From: a bacterium
GTDB taxonomy: Bacteria; Gemmatimonadota; Gemmatimonadetes; Gemmatimonadales; JACORV01
Length of the DNA: 35,632 nucleotides
Assembly (NCBI GenBank): GCA_021787855.1
Contig: JAJYLI010000005.1
Location: 1 to 35,632, forward strand
Direction: 5' to 3'
The stretch's first letter is position 1, and every line of letters begins with the position of its first letter. Both the position numbers and the translations under genes were made by a program. Below are positions 17,971 to 26,804 of this stretch, in pieces. The notes below the pieces were generated by a model that was not told the origin of the DNA, ran no database searches, and saw nothing but the letters and a program-made list of their open reading frames with translations.

Positions 17971-18942
17971 TCAGCCCTTCCGGGCGCGATCCAGGGCCTC
18001 GAGGATGGCCGCCAGCCTGCGGTCGCGCGCGTCCCTGATGGTGTCGAGCCGCTGGCCATAGGCGCGCTCGATCTGGCCGGTCAGGGCCTGCACCTGTTCC
18101 GGCTCCAGCCGCGTCCACTGCGCCAGGCTGCCCCACCAGCTCTCGAAGGACTGGAGCAGGTGCTCCACGAAGGCCTTCACGCCCCCGTCGCCCGCTCCCA
18201 GGTGGTACGTCAGGTGCGGGCCGGCGGCCGCCCAGCCGAGTCCGGGCCCCAGCGAGACCGCGCGGTCAATGTCGTCCACGCTGATCACGCCCGCGAGCAC
18301 CAGGTCAATGCACTCCCGCCACACCGCGGCGGCGATGCGCCCGACCGCGTTGCCCGGCACCTCGCGCCGCAGCGTGATGGGGATGCGGCCCAGGGCCCGC
18401 AGCCAGGCCTGCACCGTCTCGAGCGCCGCCGTCCCGGTGAACTTGCCCGGCACGACCTCGACCAGCGGGATCAGCTCGGGCGGGTTCAGCGGATGGGCGA
18501 CGAGGCAGCGCAGGGGATCGCGACACCGGGCGGCGATCTCCGTCATCGGCAGGCCGCTCGAGGACGACGTCAGAATGGTCTCCGACCTCGTCACCTGCTC
18601 GAGGTTCTCGAACAGCCGCTGCTTGGCCGGGAGGTCTTCAGGGATCGCCTCGATGACCCAGTCGGACTGCCCGCAGGCCTGGAGGAGCGAGCGTCCGGCC
18701 GTGAGCCGGCCCAGTCCGCGCTCGACGGTGGCGGCATCCGCGCGCCCCAGCGCGGCGAGGGCGCGCGCGCGCCGGCCGATCTCCTCCAGCGCGCGGTCGG
18801 CCGCCCGCACGTCGGTGTCGAACACGGCGCAGGTCCAGCCCGCCGCCGCCGCCAGCGCGGCCCAGCCGCGGCCGATGTCGCCGGCGCCGACCACGGCGAC
18901 CCGGGGGGGGGGAGGAGGAGCGGCGCCTTGGATGGGTAGCAT
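17971..18942 (-). CDS. 3-hydroxyacyl-CoA dehydrogenase family protein
   Basis: VAVVGAGDIGRGWAALAAAAGW (Rossmann), VIEAIPEDLPAKQRLFENLE, SSSSGLPMTEIA, VAHPLNPPELIPLVEVVPG. Confidence 0.92.
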   Translation of the reverse strand: MLPIQGAAPPPPPRVAVVGAGDIGRGWAALAAAAGWTCAVFDTDVRAADRALEEIGRRARALAALGRADAATVERGLGRLTAGRSLLQACGQSDWVIEAIPEDLPAKQRLFENLEQVTRSETILTSSSSGLPMTEIAARCRDPLRCLVAHPLNPPELIPLVEVVPGKFTGTAALETVQAWLRALGRIPITLRREVPGNAVGRIAAAVWRECIDLVLAGVISVDDIDRAVSLGPGLGWAAAGPHLTYHLGAGDGGVKAFVEHLLQSFESWWGSLAQWTRLEPEQVQALTGQIERAYGQRLDTIRDARDRRLAAILEALDRARKG

Positions 18943-18957
18943 GATGGGGAAGAGAAA

Positions 18958-19911
18958 CTAGGGCAGGAAATCCGACCGCGTAAGCCAGGGCCCGAACAGC
19001 TCGCCGAGGAGCCAGTCGTGCACGGCGCCGAGGTCCACATCGCGATACACCCGCACGCCGGGATCCGACGGGCGCCCCACCCGGGTTTCGCCGCGACCGG
19101 TCGCGGCCGCCCGGTCCACCGCGAGCCGAAGCGCTTCGGCGCGGCCCCACGCCGGCTCGAGGGCCAGTGCCACCGCCAGGGGATCGTTGATCACGGCGCC
19201 GGCGAGGCCTTCCTGGCTCTGGTGGAAACGGACGTAGAAGCCGAGCAGGCGACCGTACCAGCGCGCGTCGGGGTCCGGGTGCCTGGCGAGCTTCTCCACG
19301 GCGGCGGCGGTGATCACCAGCCGGCGCGTCACGTCGAGGCCGACCAGCTCCGTGCCTCCTCCCAGCTCCGCCGCGAAGACTTCGGCCGCCGCCTCGGGAT
19401 CGCACCACACGTTGAACTCGGCCAGGCCTCCGGAGTTGCCCGCCGCCGCGATGTTCCCGCCCATCGCCACGTGCCGCGTCACCCGGGAACGCAACAACGC
19501 GGGATCGTGCCGCAGCGCCAGCGCCAGGTTGGTCAGTGGGCCCAGGGTCACCAGGACCACGGGCTCGCCCGCGACCCGAACGGCCTCGAGCAGCGCGGTG
19601 GCCGTGGCCGTCACCGGCGGCGCCGGCGGCGGCTCGTGATCTCCGAGGCCCTCCGGGCCGTGGGTCTCCTTCGCGGTGACGAGCGGGCGCTGCAGCGGCC
19701 GCTCGGCGCCCGCGAAGACCTGGAGCGGAGCGGCGCTCGACCGGGCGCGCGCCAGCACCAGCCGCGCGTTGCGCACCGCCCGGTCCAGCGTGGTGTTGCC
19801 GTAGGTGACCGAAACCGCGGCCAGGCTCCTGTCCCGCGAGCGGGCGGCCAGGGTCAGCGCGAGGGAATCGTCTATCCCGGGATCGGTGTCTATGACCAGC
19901 GGAAGCGTCAC
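18958..19911 (-). CDS. Inosine/uridine-preferring nucleoside hydrolase family protein
   Basis: LVIDTDPGIDDSLALTLAA, VTLGPLTNLALALR, MGGNIAAAGNSGGLAEFNVWCDPEAAAEVF. Confidence 0.95.
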   Translation of the reverse strand: MTLPLVIDTDPGIDDSLALTLAARSRDRSLAAVSVTYGNTTLDRAVRNARLVLARARSSAAPLQVFAGAERPLQRPLVTAKETHGPEGLGDHEPPPAPPVTATATALLEAVRVAGEPVVLVTLGPLTNLALALRHDPALLRSRVTRHVAMGGNIAAAGNSGGLAEFNVWCDPEAAAEVFAAELGGGTELVGLDVTRRLVITAAAVEKLARHPDPDARWYGRLLGFYVRFHQSQEGLAGAVINDPLAVALALEPAWGRAEALRLAVDRAAATGRGETRVGRPSDPGVRVYRDVDLGAVHDWLLGELFGPWLTRSDFLP

Positions 19912-20570
19912 GTACCGGCCATCAGTACCCGCGCCAGCAGGCCCAGCTCCGGCTGGGGCCCGGGCACCCAGCAGATGTCGTTGATCAGCGCCGCTGGCAG
20001 CCGCGTACCTCCGATCCGGCGCGCGAGGCGCGGGACCTGCGCGGCGTCGAGCACCCAGGTGTCAATGTGCGGGCTCACGATGGCCATCTGGACGGCCAGC
20101 CGGGCCTCGGTGCCGCAGTCGGCGCACGAGGCGCTCACCAGCATGCGCAGCGTGACCGGGTTCCGCAGTTCCGCAAGCACCTTCACGGTTCCGGCCGCGA
20201 GCCCGGTCTCGCCTCGGGACACGTCGAGGATCGCGTTCACCAGAATCGGTACCACGTAGCCCGCCGGCGCGCCCGCGAGGTGCACACCGCCCTGGGCCGC
20301 GCGGGGGCCCCGGAGCGTCAGCGTCACCGGCGCGTCCGCCTCGAGCTCCTGGCTGGGGGGCGCGGGGGCGGTGACCAGGCGGAGCCTGGGCGAGAGCGCG
20401 GCCATCTCCCGGAGCAGCCCCACCGCGCGCTCGGCGGCCCTGAGGCCCTCCTCGTCGCGGGGATGCGGGGGCAGCGACAGCGCGATCTCGACCGCGCCCT
20501 CGAGCTGCTGTTCGAAGGCCCGGGCCAGGCCCAGCCGGTCGAACTCCGGGATCAGGACCGGCGCGTTCAC
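19908..20570 (-). CDS. Thioredoxin-fold protein, protein-disulfide-oxidoreductase (PDO)-like with CADC motif
   Basis: LRMLVSASCADCGTEARLAVQMAIVSPHIDTWVLDAAQVPRLARRIGGTRLPAALIND resembles PDO second domain (CxxC, then cis-Pro region). 4-nt overlap with the nucleoside hydrolase gene. Confidence 0.65.
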   Translation of the reverse strand: MNAPVLIPEFDRLGLARAFEQQLEGAVEIALSLPPHPRDEEGLRAAERAVGLLREMAALSPRLRLVTAPAPPSQELEADAPVTLTLRGPRAAQGGVHLAGAPAGYVVPILVNAILDVSRGETGLAAGTVKVLAELRNPVTLRMLVSASCADCGTEARLAVQMAIVSPHIDTWVLDAAQVPRLARRIGGTRLPAALINDICWVPGPQPELGLLARVLMAGT

Positions 20571-20619
20571 GGTGCGGCCGCCATCCGGAGGGCGCGACGT
20601 GTCATCCCGAGCCCCGGCC

Positions 20620-22239
20620 CTACTTGAGCCCTCCGTGCGCCTTGACGTACTCGTCGCGGCGCGCGTCCGCCGCCGCGAGATAGACCAGGCGGTCGCGCAC
20701 CAGGCGCGCCACCAGGCCGTCGGTGAGCTGGCTGCGGTAGCGCGGCTGGGTCGCCCGGTAGTACAGGTAGCGATCCCACCACCACGTCGTGGCGTCGCGC
20801 ACCCGCGCCAGCCCCAGGCCCTCGATCACGTTGAACGTATCGAGCTGGGCGCGCACCGTGGGGTTCGCCGTGTCGCCGATGTAGCTCCACACCCGCGCGG
20901 CGGGCACCGTGTCGAAGTCCACCGCGACTCCGGTCTTGTGGAGCCGCGACACGCCGAGGCCGCGGATCAGGCGATAGACCTGCGCGCTCTCCTCGAAGCC
21001 GGAATCAATCAGCGTGGCGGCGATGAGGCTGCCGACCGGAGGATACCACGACCGTTGCGCGTTGCGCAGGATCACCGCGTCCAGGACCCGCTTGAACGTC
21101 GGGTCGCCCGCCTTGAGATCCTCGAGCACCATCCGCATGCTGCCCGATATGGAGTCCCGCTGCCCGAGCGAGTCGAAGCGCCAGGCCCGCTCCAGCTCCA
21201 CCTCGAAAAGCGTCTCCGCCAGGGTGTGGTAGTTGGTGAGGATGTCGAGCGCGATCCGGGTCTTGGGCGGGGTCGAGCCCCACAGCCCGAAACCGGTCTT
21301 CAAGCGCCCGAGCCAGTAGTCCCACGTGGCGTCGGTGTAGATCCGCTCGACGCCGGCCTGCGTGGTGTGGATCTGGTTGCCCACGTCGGCGATGTAGTGG
21401 AGCGCGTTGCCGCCGTAGAGGTAGCTCAGCATCTGCGAGCCGGGCAGCCCGGACAGCATCGCCACATACGACAGGTCCGTGTACATCTCGGCGTTCGCTT
21501 CGGCGTACGACTCCACCGAGTCGGTCGGGAAGCCGATCGCCACGGTGAAGTTCCACGGCGCCATCGTCAGCGTGCCGGGGCTGCTGGAGTGTGGCTGGTG
21601 GTTGAGCCCCATGTGCTCCGCGGCCTGGCTCGACAGCCCCGTGAGGTTCCCCCAGTTGAGCGTCATCGGGTCCATCGGCACGGTGTCGCCGTCCGCGGTC
21701 AGCACCACCCGGCCGGACCCGTCGCGGTACAGCCGGTCCTGATTGCGACGGTCGAGGTCGGGATAGACCGAGCCCATTTGCAGCGCGCTGGCGATCGTCA
21801 CGCGCTGCCCGGGAGTGTACGGCTGAGTGGGGTCGGCGGCGGCATCGCCCTGGGAGCGGGCGCGATAGACCGCCTCGAAGGAATCCACGCCGAGCACCTG
21901 CGCCGCGGGGTTCATCATCAGGAACGTCTTGAACGCCGCGGCGTCGAACGCGGCCGCCGTGGGGTAGCGTCGGAGGAAGGCGTTCCGCACGCCCGAGTCG
22001 GGAAGCGCGGCGGCGCGCCGGTACAGCCAGTCGCGGAACTGCGCCGTGTTCGCGTCGGTGGCGCCGGCGACCATCTCGGTGCGGATGTTGGGGACCGTCG
22101 CCGTGGACTTGAAGTCCCGCAGCACGGCCACGGGAATGATGGCGTGGGTCCAGACGCCGTAGGCGAGCGCGGCGGTCGGGGCGGCGAGAAGCGTCGTGAC
22201 GAGGGCGAGGCGCGGGACGCGCCGCGACAGTGGCGGCAT
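20620..22239 (-). CDS. Exported zinc-dependent phospholipase C/S1-P1-nuclease-fold-like protein
   Basis: Signal peptide MPPLSRRVPRLALVTTLLAAPTAALA then YGVWTHAIIPVAV; ...NALHYIADVGNQIHTTQAGVERIY... resembles Zn-PLC H-x3-D metal-binding helix. ATG at 22239. Confidence 0.65.
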   Translation of the reverse strand: MPPLSRRVPRLALVTTLLAAPTAALAYGVWTHAIIPVAVLRDFKSTATVPNIRTEMVAGATDANTAQFRDWLYRRAAALPDSGVRNAFLRRYPTAAAFDAAAFKTFLMMNPAAQVLGVDSFEAVYRARSQGDAAADPTQPYTPGQRVTIASALQMGSVYPDLDRRNQDRLYRDGSGRVVLTADGDTVPMDPMTLNWGNLTGLSSQAAEHMGLNHQPHSSSPGTLTMAPWNFTVAIGFPTDSVESYAEANAEMYTDLSYVAMLSGLPGSQMLSYLYGGNALHYIADVGNQIHTTQAGVERIYTDATWDYWLGRLKTGFGLWGSTPPKTRIALDILTNYHTLAETLFEVELERAWRFDSLGQRDSISGSMRMVLEDLKAGDPTFKRVLDAVILRNAQRSWYPPVGSLIAATLIDSGFEESAQVYRLIRGLGVSRLHKTGVAVDFDTVPAARVWSYIGDTANPTVRAQLDTFNVIEGLGLARVRDATTWWWDRYLYYRATQPRYRSQLTDGLVARLVRDRLVYLAAADARRDEYVKAHGGLK

Positions 22240-22462
22240 GGGCTCCTCCTCAGGCTGAGCCAGCGGTCGGTCAGTGACCGCAGCAAGCGGCGTACCAGCG
22301 AGGCCCCGCGCTCCCTGTCGCTCCGCCCGCGCGGCCGGGACTCCAGCGTCGCGGGGGGCCGGCCGGAACATGCCTCGCCGGGGCCGGGAGCGCCAATCGG
22401 GCGCCGGCGGTGGCAACGATGGCGGTCTGGCGCCGATGGGAGGCCCGCTCTAAGTTGCCCCC

Positions 22463-23140
22463 GTGACCTCCTTGCAGGCGCAGCAGTTCGCCAGCGGCGA
22501 GGGCCGCCGGATCCTCGTCGTGGACGACGACGACGCGGTCCTGAAGGGACTCGGCGAGTACTTCACGCGGCTGGGTTACGAAGTGGTTCGCGCCGCGACC
22601 GGCAAGGCGGGCCTGGCCGGGTTTCAGGCGCAGGACCCCGACGTCACCATCCTCGACTTGCGGCTCCCCGACATTGACGGGATGCAGATCCTCGAGATCA
22701 TGCGCCAGCGGAACGCGCTGGTCATCCTGCTGACGGGCTACGGCGACATCCCGACCGCGGTCCGCGCCATGCAGCTCGGCGCCGAGAACTTCCTCACCAA
22801 GCCGGTGGATCTGCCGCACCTCGTGGCCACCGTCGAGCGGGCCATCGAGAAGCTGGATCTGCGCAGAGAGAACCTGCGGCTGCGGCGGATGATCCCGACC
22901 ACCCGCCGCCGGCTGGTCCAGTTCGGGGGCACGGTGGTGCTGGTGGTGGCCGCGCTGCTGGCGGGCCGCTGGGTCGGCGGCATCGGCAGCAGCCCGCCCG
23001 CGCCGCCCGAGCTCGCGCCCGTGCACACCGTGGCCCCCCCTGTCCAGAGGAGCACCGCCGCCCCCCTGCCCCGCGATACCGCGGCCGGCGGCCACACGGC
23101 CCCGCGGGCGGCGCCGACGCCGCCGTTCCGGGCGCACTGA
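22463..23140 (+). CDS. Response-regulator receiver domain fused to a C-terminal transmembrane helix and Pro-rich tail
   Basis: REC with intact acidic pocket (VVDDDD), phospho-Asp (TILDLRLPDIDG), T (ILLTGYGD) and K (FLTKPVD); then KLDLRRENLRLRRM coiled coil, RRRLVQFGGTVVLVVAALLAGRWV TM, Pro-rich tail. Confidence 0.88.
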   Translation: MTSLQAQQFASGEGRRILVVDDDDAVLKGLGEYFTRLGYEVVRAATGKAGLAGFQAQDPDVTILDLRLPDIDGMQILEIMRQRNALVILLTGYGDIPTAVRAMQLGAENFLTKPVDLPHLVATVERAIEKLDLRRENLRLRRMIPTTRRRLVQFGGTVVLVVAALLAGRWVGGIGSSPPAPPELAPVHTVAPPVQRSTAAPLPRDTAAGGHTAPRAAPTPPFRAH

Positions 23141-23178
23141 AACGCCCGGCGCGCTTCGTGCGTATACCTGGGTGGGAC

Positions 23179-23334
23179 GTCCAAGTGACGTTCCTGTTCC
23201 GCAAGCAGAACGTTCCTCTTGACGATCTGGCCCGCCGCCCGGTGGGCCACGCGGAAGAAGCCCCGGCACCTGTCCGGGGAAACCAAGTGGGGTCCGGGGC
23301 CTCCCAGGCCGCGGGCCCCACGTCGTCTTTGGGC
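23179..23334 (+). ncRNA. Candidate structured RNA (closing helix with several internal hairpins); family unknown
   Basis: Closing helix GTCCAAG-TGACG (23179-23190) with CGTCG-T-CTTTGGGC (23321-23334); hairpins TGGCCC/GGGCCA, CCCCGG/CCGGGG, GTGGGG..GGCCT/AGGCC..CCCCAC; TATACC at 23163 upstream; no convincing CDS. Confidence 0.4.
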
Positions 23335-23360
23335 GGCCGCCCGGCCACGGGGGTGAGCCC

Positions 23361-23855
23361 GTGGGCGTGATGTACCTGGTGAGCGTGACGCTGCACGTGC
23401 TGGCGGCCCTGTTCTGGCTCGGCGGGATGATCTTCCTCGCCGTGGTAGGTGCCCCCGTCCTGCGGCTGGTTGAGCCCCGCCAGCTCCGGGCCCAGCTGTT
23501 CGACGCGCTCGGCCGGCGGTTCCGCACCAGCGGGTGGATCGCGGTGGGCGTGCTGGTCGTAACCGGCATTCTCAACCTGCACTACCGCGGCTTCCTGTCC
23601 TGGCGGGTCCTGGGCGCGGAGGCCTTCTGGCGCACCCGGTTCGGCACCGCGCTGGCCGTGAAGCTGGTGTGCGTCGCGGTGATGATCGCGCTCGAGGCCG
23701 TCCACGACTTCGTCCTGGGGCCCGCCGCATCGCGGGCCGTGCCGGAGTCGGACGCCGCGCTTCGGGCAGGCCGCCGCGCCGCGCTTCTGGCCAGGGTGAA
23801 CGCCGTGGTCGCGCTCGTGCTCGTTGTCGCCGCTGTGCAGTTGCCGAGAACGTGA
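23361..23855 (+). CDS. CopD-like small integral membrane protein
   Basis: About four TM segments: VSVTLHVLAALFWLGGMIFLAVVGAPVL, WIAVGVLVVTGILNL, TALAVKLVCVAVMIALE, VNAVVALVLVVAAVQL. Confidence 0.75.
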   Translation: MGVMYLVSVTLHVLAALFWLGGMIFLAVVGAPVLRLVEPRQLRAQLFDALGRRFRTSGWIAVGVLVVTGILNLHYRGFLSWRVLGAEAFWRTRFGTALAVKLVCVAVMIALEAVHDFVLGPAASRAVPESDAALRAGRRAALLARVNAVVALVLVVAAVQLPRT

Positions 23856-23868
23856 GTATCACGACACA

Positions 23869-24732
23869 ATGCGTACAGTCTCGCGACGGTTGACATATGT
23901 GATGGCGGGCGCCGCGCTCGCTCTGGGCGCTGCGGCGTGCGGCAACCACTCCGCGCAGGCGCCTGCCCCGACGCGGTACGTCTGGCCGGACAGCTTCGCG
24001 TATCGGGTGAGCGAGAGGTGGGAGAGCCGGCGGGCGGATTCGCTGGTCAACTGGCGCGCAATGGCCGCGACGTTGCGCTTCGTGGTGCGCTACGACGGGT
24101 CGTACCTGGTCGGGAACGACAGCGTGGTGAAGACGGGGGGCGGGCCTGGGAGTGGCGCGGCTGGAATACCGGTGAGTGTCGAGGACACGCTGCACTGGTT
24201 CGTGCGGCTGGGGCGGGAGGGGAGGTTCTTCGACATCGAGCGTGGCTGCGATCCGTCGGTCGCGGCGTGCAGTGCGGTGCCGCTCTCGGTCTTCCCGCTG
24301 ATGCTGCGGCGGGTCATTCCCCATCTGCCGGTGTGGTGGCCGCCCCGGGGCGATGCGTGGGCGGACACGGTGGCGTTCGACGACTCCGGCGCGACGGGGG
24401 GGGGCGGGACGCGAGGGTGGCGGCTCACCGTCTATCGGGTGCCGCGCGACACGGTGATCAGCGGCCGCGGCTATTGGGTCCTGACGTTCTACTCGCTCAC
24501 GCGCCGCTGGCGGCGCGGCGAAGGGGACAGCGGGAGCGTGGCCGTGCCGCTGGTCGCCGAGCAGGGCGAGGCGCTGGTGGACCAGTCGCGCTTCCTGCCG
24601 GCGCTGGTGGAATGGTCGGGGAGCGTGGCCGTGCCGCCGGCCGCGCGGGCCGCCGGGGCGCTCGAGACGCGGTACCGCGGCCGGGCGGTGCTGGTGGGAA
24701 GCGGGCTGGACAGCCTCGGCGGGCCTCCGTAG
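23869..24732 (+). CDS. Hypothetical lipoprotein
   Basis: MRTVSRRLTYVMAGAALALGAAACGNHSAQ lipobox-type signal; no recognised family. Confidence 0.75.
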   Translation: MRTVSRRLTYVMAGAALALGAAACGNHSAQAPAPTRYVWPDSFAYRVSERWESRRADSLVNWRAMAATLRFVVRYDGSYLVGNDSVVKTGGGPGSGAAGIPVSVEDTLHWFVRLGREGRFFDIERGCDPSVAACSAVPLSVFPLMLRRVIPHLPVWWPPRGDAWADTVAFDDSGATGGGGTRGWRLTVYRVPRDTVISGRGYWVLTFYSLTRRWRRGEGDSGSVAVPLVAEQGEALVDQSRFLPALVEWSGSVAVPPAARAAGALETRYRGRAVLVGSGLDSLGGPP

Positions 24733-24778
24733 CGCGCCGCCGGCGGCTCACCAGTACGGGAGTGGCCGCCGCCGGCGG

Positions 24779-25969
24779 CTACGCGGCGTGCCGCGCGGCG
24801 GTACTGCGGCGCACCAGGATCAGCACGGGCAGCGCGGCCACCTGGGCGATTACCGAGAACGCCACGAGCGCGCCCAGGGAGCGATCGTACAGCACGCCCA
24901 TCAGCGCGCTCCCGGCGAACCACGCCACGCCGTAGCCGGTGTCGAACAGCCCGTAGGCCGACGCCCGGCGCTCCGGCGGCGCCATCCCCGCGACCACCGC
25001 GCGGAGGGCCGAGTCCTGCACGCCCATTCCGAAGCCCCACACCGCCATGCCGACCGCGGCCAGGGCGGCGCCGCCCAGGAACACCAGTGGCGCGAAGGCC
25101 GCCGTGATCAGCGTGGCCACCATCAGGGCGACCAGCCCCGCGCGGTCCAGCCACCGGCCGATGAGCAGCGCCGATGGCGCGGACACGCCCATGGCCAGCG
25201 CGTAGAGCGCGGGAATCCACGGCGCGGGGACGACGGCGCTCTTCGCCAGGTGGTAGGCGATCAGGGAGAAGTCGGAGTAGCCGGCGGCCACCAGCGCCGC
25301 GGCGGCCAGGTACAGCCAGAACGAGCGCGTCTGTGTCTGCCGCCGCAGGGCGGGAACCGCGACCTCGAGCTCGGCGGGGCGCGGGTACTGCCGCCGCGCC
25401 ACCAGCAGCAGGACGATCGTGCAGATGGCGGGCGCCAGCAGGATGGCGAAGCCGGTGCGATAGCTGCCGTGCGCCGCGAGCACGGCCACCAGGATCAGCG
25501 GGCCGAGCAGCGCTCCGGTCTGGTCCAGCGCCTCGTGCAGGCCGAACGCCCACCCGGCGCCCATCTGCTGGCCGGCGTGGGAGAGCATGGCGTCGCGGGC
25601 CGGCTTGCGCACCGCCTTGCCCGTCCGCTCGAGCATCATGAGGGCGACCGCGGCCTGCCAGCTCCCCGCCAGCGCCAGCGCGGGCACCGCCAGGATGTTC
25701 ACCAGGTAGCCGGCGATGGCCATCTCCCAGTAGCGGTGGCTGCGGTCCGTGAACCAGCCCGACACCAGCCGCAGCCCGTAGCCCAGCAGCTCGCCCAGCC
25801 CCGCGAATATCCCGACCACGGCGCCGCTGGCGCCGAGCAGGGCGAGGAACGGCCCCGTGCTGCTCCGCGCGCCCTCGTAGGTCATGTCCGAGAACAGGCT
25901 CACGGCCCCGAGGAGCACGACGAACCGGAGCGCGGAGGATCGGGTGATGCCGCGGCGCGTGTTCGTCAC
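24779..25969 (-). CDS. MFS transporter (third gene of fluoride-riboswitch operon)
   Basis: SALRFVVLLGAVSLFSDMTYEGARSSTGPFLALLGASG..., repeated TM segments. GTG at 25969 overlaps the DUF190 TGA (GTGA). Confidence 0.9.
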   Translation of the reverse strand: MTNTRRGITRSSALRFVVLLGAVSLFSDMTYEGARSSTGPFLALLGASGAVVGIFAGLGELLGYGLRLVSGWFTDRSHRYWEMAIAGYLVNILAVPALALAGSWQAAVALMMLERTGKAVRKPARDAMLSHAGQQMGAGWAFGLHEALDQTGALLGPLILVAVLAAHGSYRTGFAILLAPAICTIVLLLVARRQYPRPAELEVAVPALRRQTQTRSFWLYLAAAALVAAGYSDFSLIAYHLAKSAVVPAPWIPALYALAMGVSAPSALLIGRWLDRAGLVALMVATLITAAFAPLVFLGGAALAAVGMAVWGFGMGVQDSALRAVVAGMAPPERRASAYGLFDTGYGVAWFAGSALMGVLYDRSLGALVAFSVIAQVAALPVLILVRRSTAARHAA

Positions 25970-26397
25970 GCCCCCTCCTCGTCCCACAGGCCGGTCAGGT
26001 CCATCTGCCAGCTCGCGGTGCGGCGCTCCGGCGGCAGGTTGGCGCGATACATGATCACCTTGGCGCGCTCCAGGGTGATCAGTCCCCCCTCGATCATCCG
26101 GTCAATCTCCGGCAGGATGGCCGCGATGCGCTCTTCGGTCTCGACGCACTCGATCACGATCGGCAGGTCGAGCGAGAGCACTTCGATGCGGTCGGTTCTG
26201 AGGTGGGCCGTCGCGCCGAAGCCCATCACGGCGCGCAGGACCGTGGCGCCGGCGTAGTGCCGGGCGCGGAGCAGCTCGACGATGGCCTCGTACAGGGGTT
26301 TCCCCCGGTGCTTGTCCCGCTCCCCGATGTGGATGCGCATCAGCACGCGCTCGCCCTTGAAGCCGTGCATCGGCCGGTCGGGGGAACCGTGGGTCAT
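25966..26397 (-). CDS. DUF190 domain-containing protein
   Basis: GERVLMRIHIGERDKHRGKPLYEAIVELLRARHYAGATVLRAVMGFGATAHLRTDRIEVLSLDLPIVIECVETEERIAAILPEIDRMI. ATG overlaps crcB stop (ATGA). Confidence 0.95.
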   Translation of the reverse strand: MTHGSPDRPMHGFKGERVLMRIHIGERDKHRGKPLYEAIVELLRARHYAGATVLRAVMGFGATAHLRTDRIEVLSLDLPIVIECVETEERIAAILPEIDRMIEGGLITLERAKVIMYRANLPPERRTASWQMDLTGLWDEEGA

Positions 26398-26795
26398 GGC
26401 TGGAGCCTCCGCCTGAGGTCGAGGACCTGGCGCGCCACGCCGAAGCCGAGGAAGGTGCCGCCCAGCGCCAGCAGGACGCTGAGCGCGACGTACCACGCGG
26501 CACGGTGGTAGTCGCCGTCCTCGATCAGCGTCGCGGTTTCGTAGCTGAAGGTGGAGAAGGTGGTGTACCCGCCGCACACGCCCGCCGTGAGCAGCGCGCG
26601 CACCTCGGCGCTGATGGCCGGGGTGGCCAGCGAGTAGCGCAGCAGCAGGCCGAGCAGGAACGACCCGGAGAGGTTGATGGCCAGGGTACCGATCGGGAAG
26701 GCGGACGCGAGGTGGCGCTGGAGCAGCACGCCGACTCCGTACCGCGCCGCGCCGCCGACCGCGCTGCCGAGGGCGACCCACAGGACGATGGGCAT
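26394..26795 (-). CDS. crcB: Fluoride efflux transporter CrcB (Fluc)
   Basis: VALGSAVGGAARYGV, FPIGTLAINLSGSFLLGLL, LLTAGVCGGYTTFSTFSYET. ATG at 26795. Confidence 0.97.
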   Translation of the reverse strand: MPIVLWVALGSAVGGAARYGVGVLLQRHLASAFPIGTLAINLSGSFLLGLLLRYSLATPAISAEVRALLTAGVCGGYTTFSTFSYETATLIEDGDYHRAAWYVALSVLLALGGTFLGFGVARQVLDLRRRLQP

Positions 26796-26804
26796 ATAAC
26801 GAAA

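Noticed and set aside
17919-17987. Imperfect GCGCCCGGA..TCCGGGCGC hairpin between convergent genes
   Set aside because: Probably an ordinary terminator-like structure with a long loop, partly inside the dehydrogenase 3' end; not distinctive.
20371-22677. 768-aa plus-strand ORF
   Set aside because: Antisense to the PLC-like and PDO-like genes and lacking domain motifs.
24710-24785. GCCGCCGGCGGC repeats as a mobile-element or CRISPR-like repeat
   Set aside because: Short GC-palindromic repeats between two convergent gene ends; more likely a bidirectional terminator-type structure.
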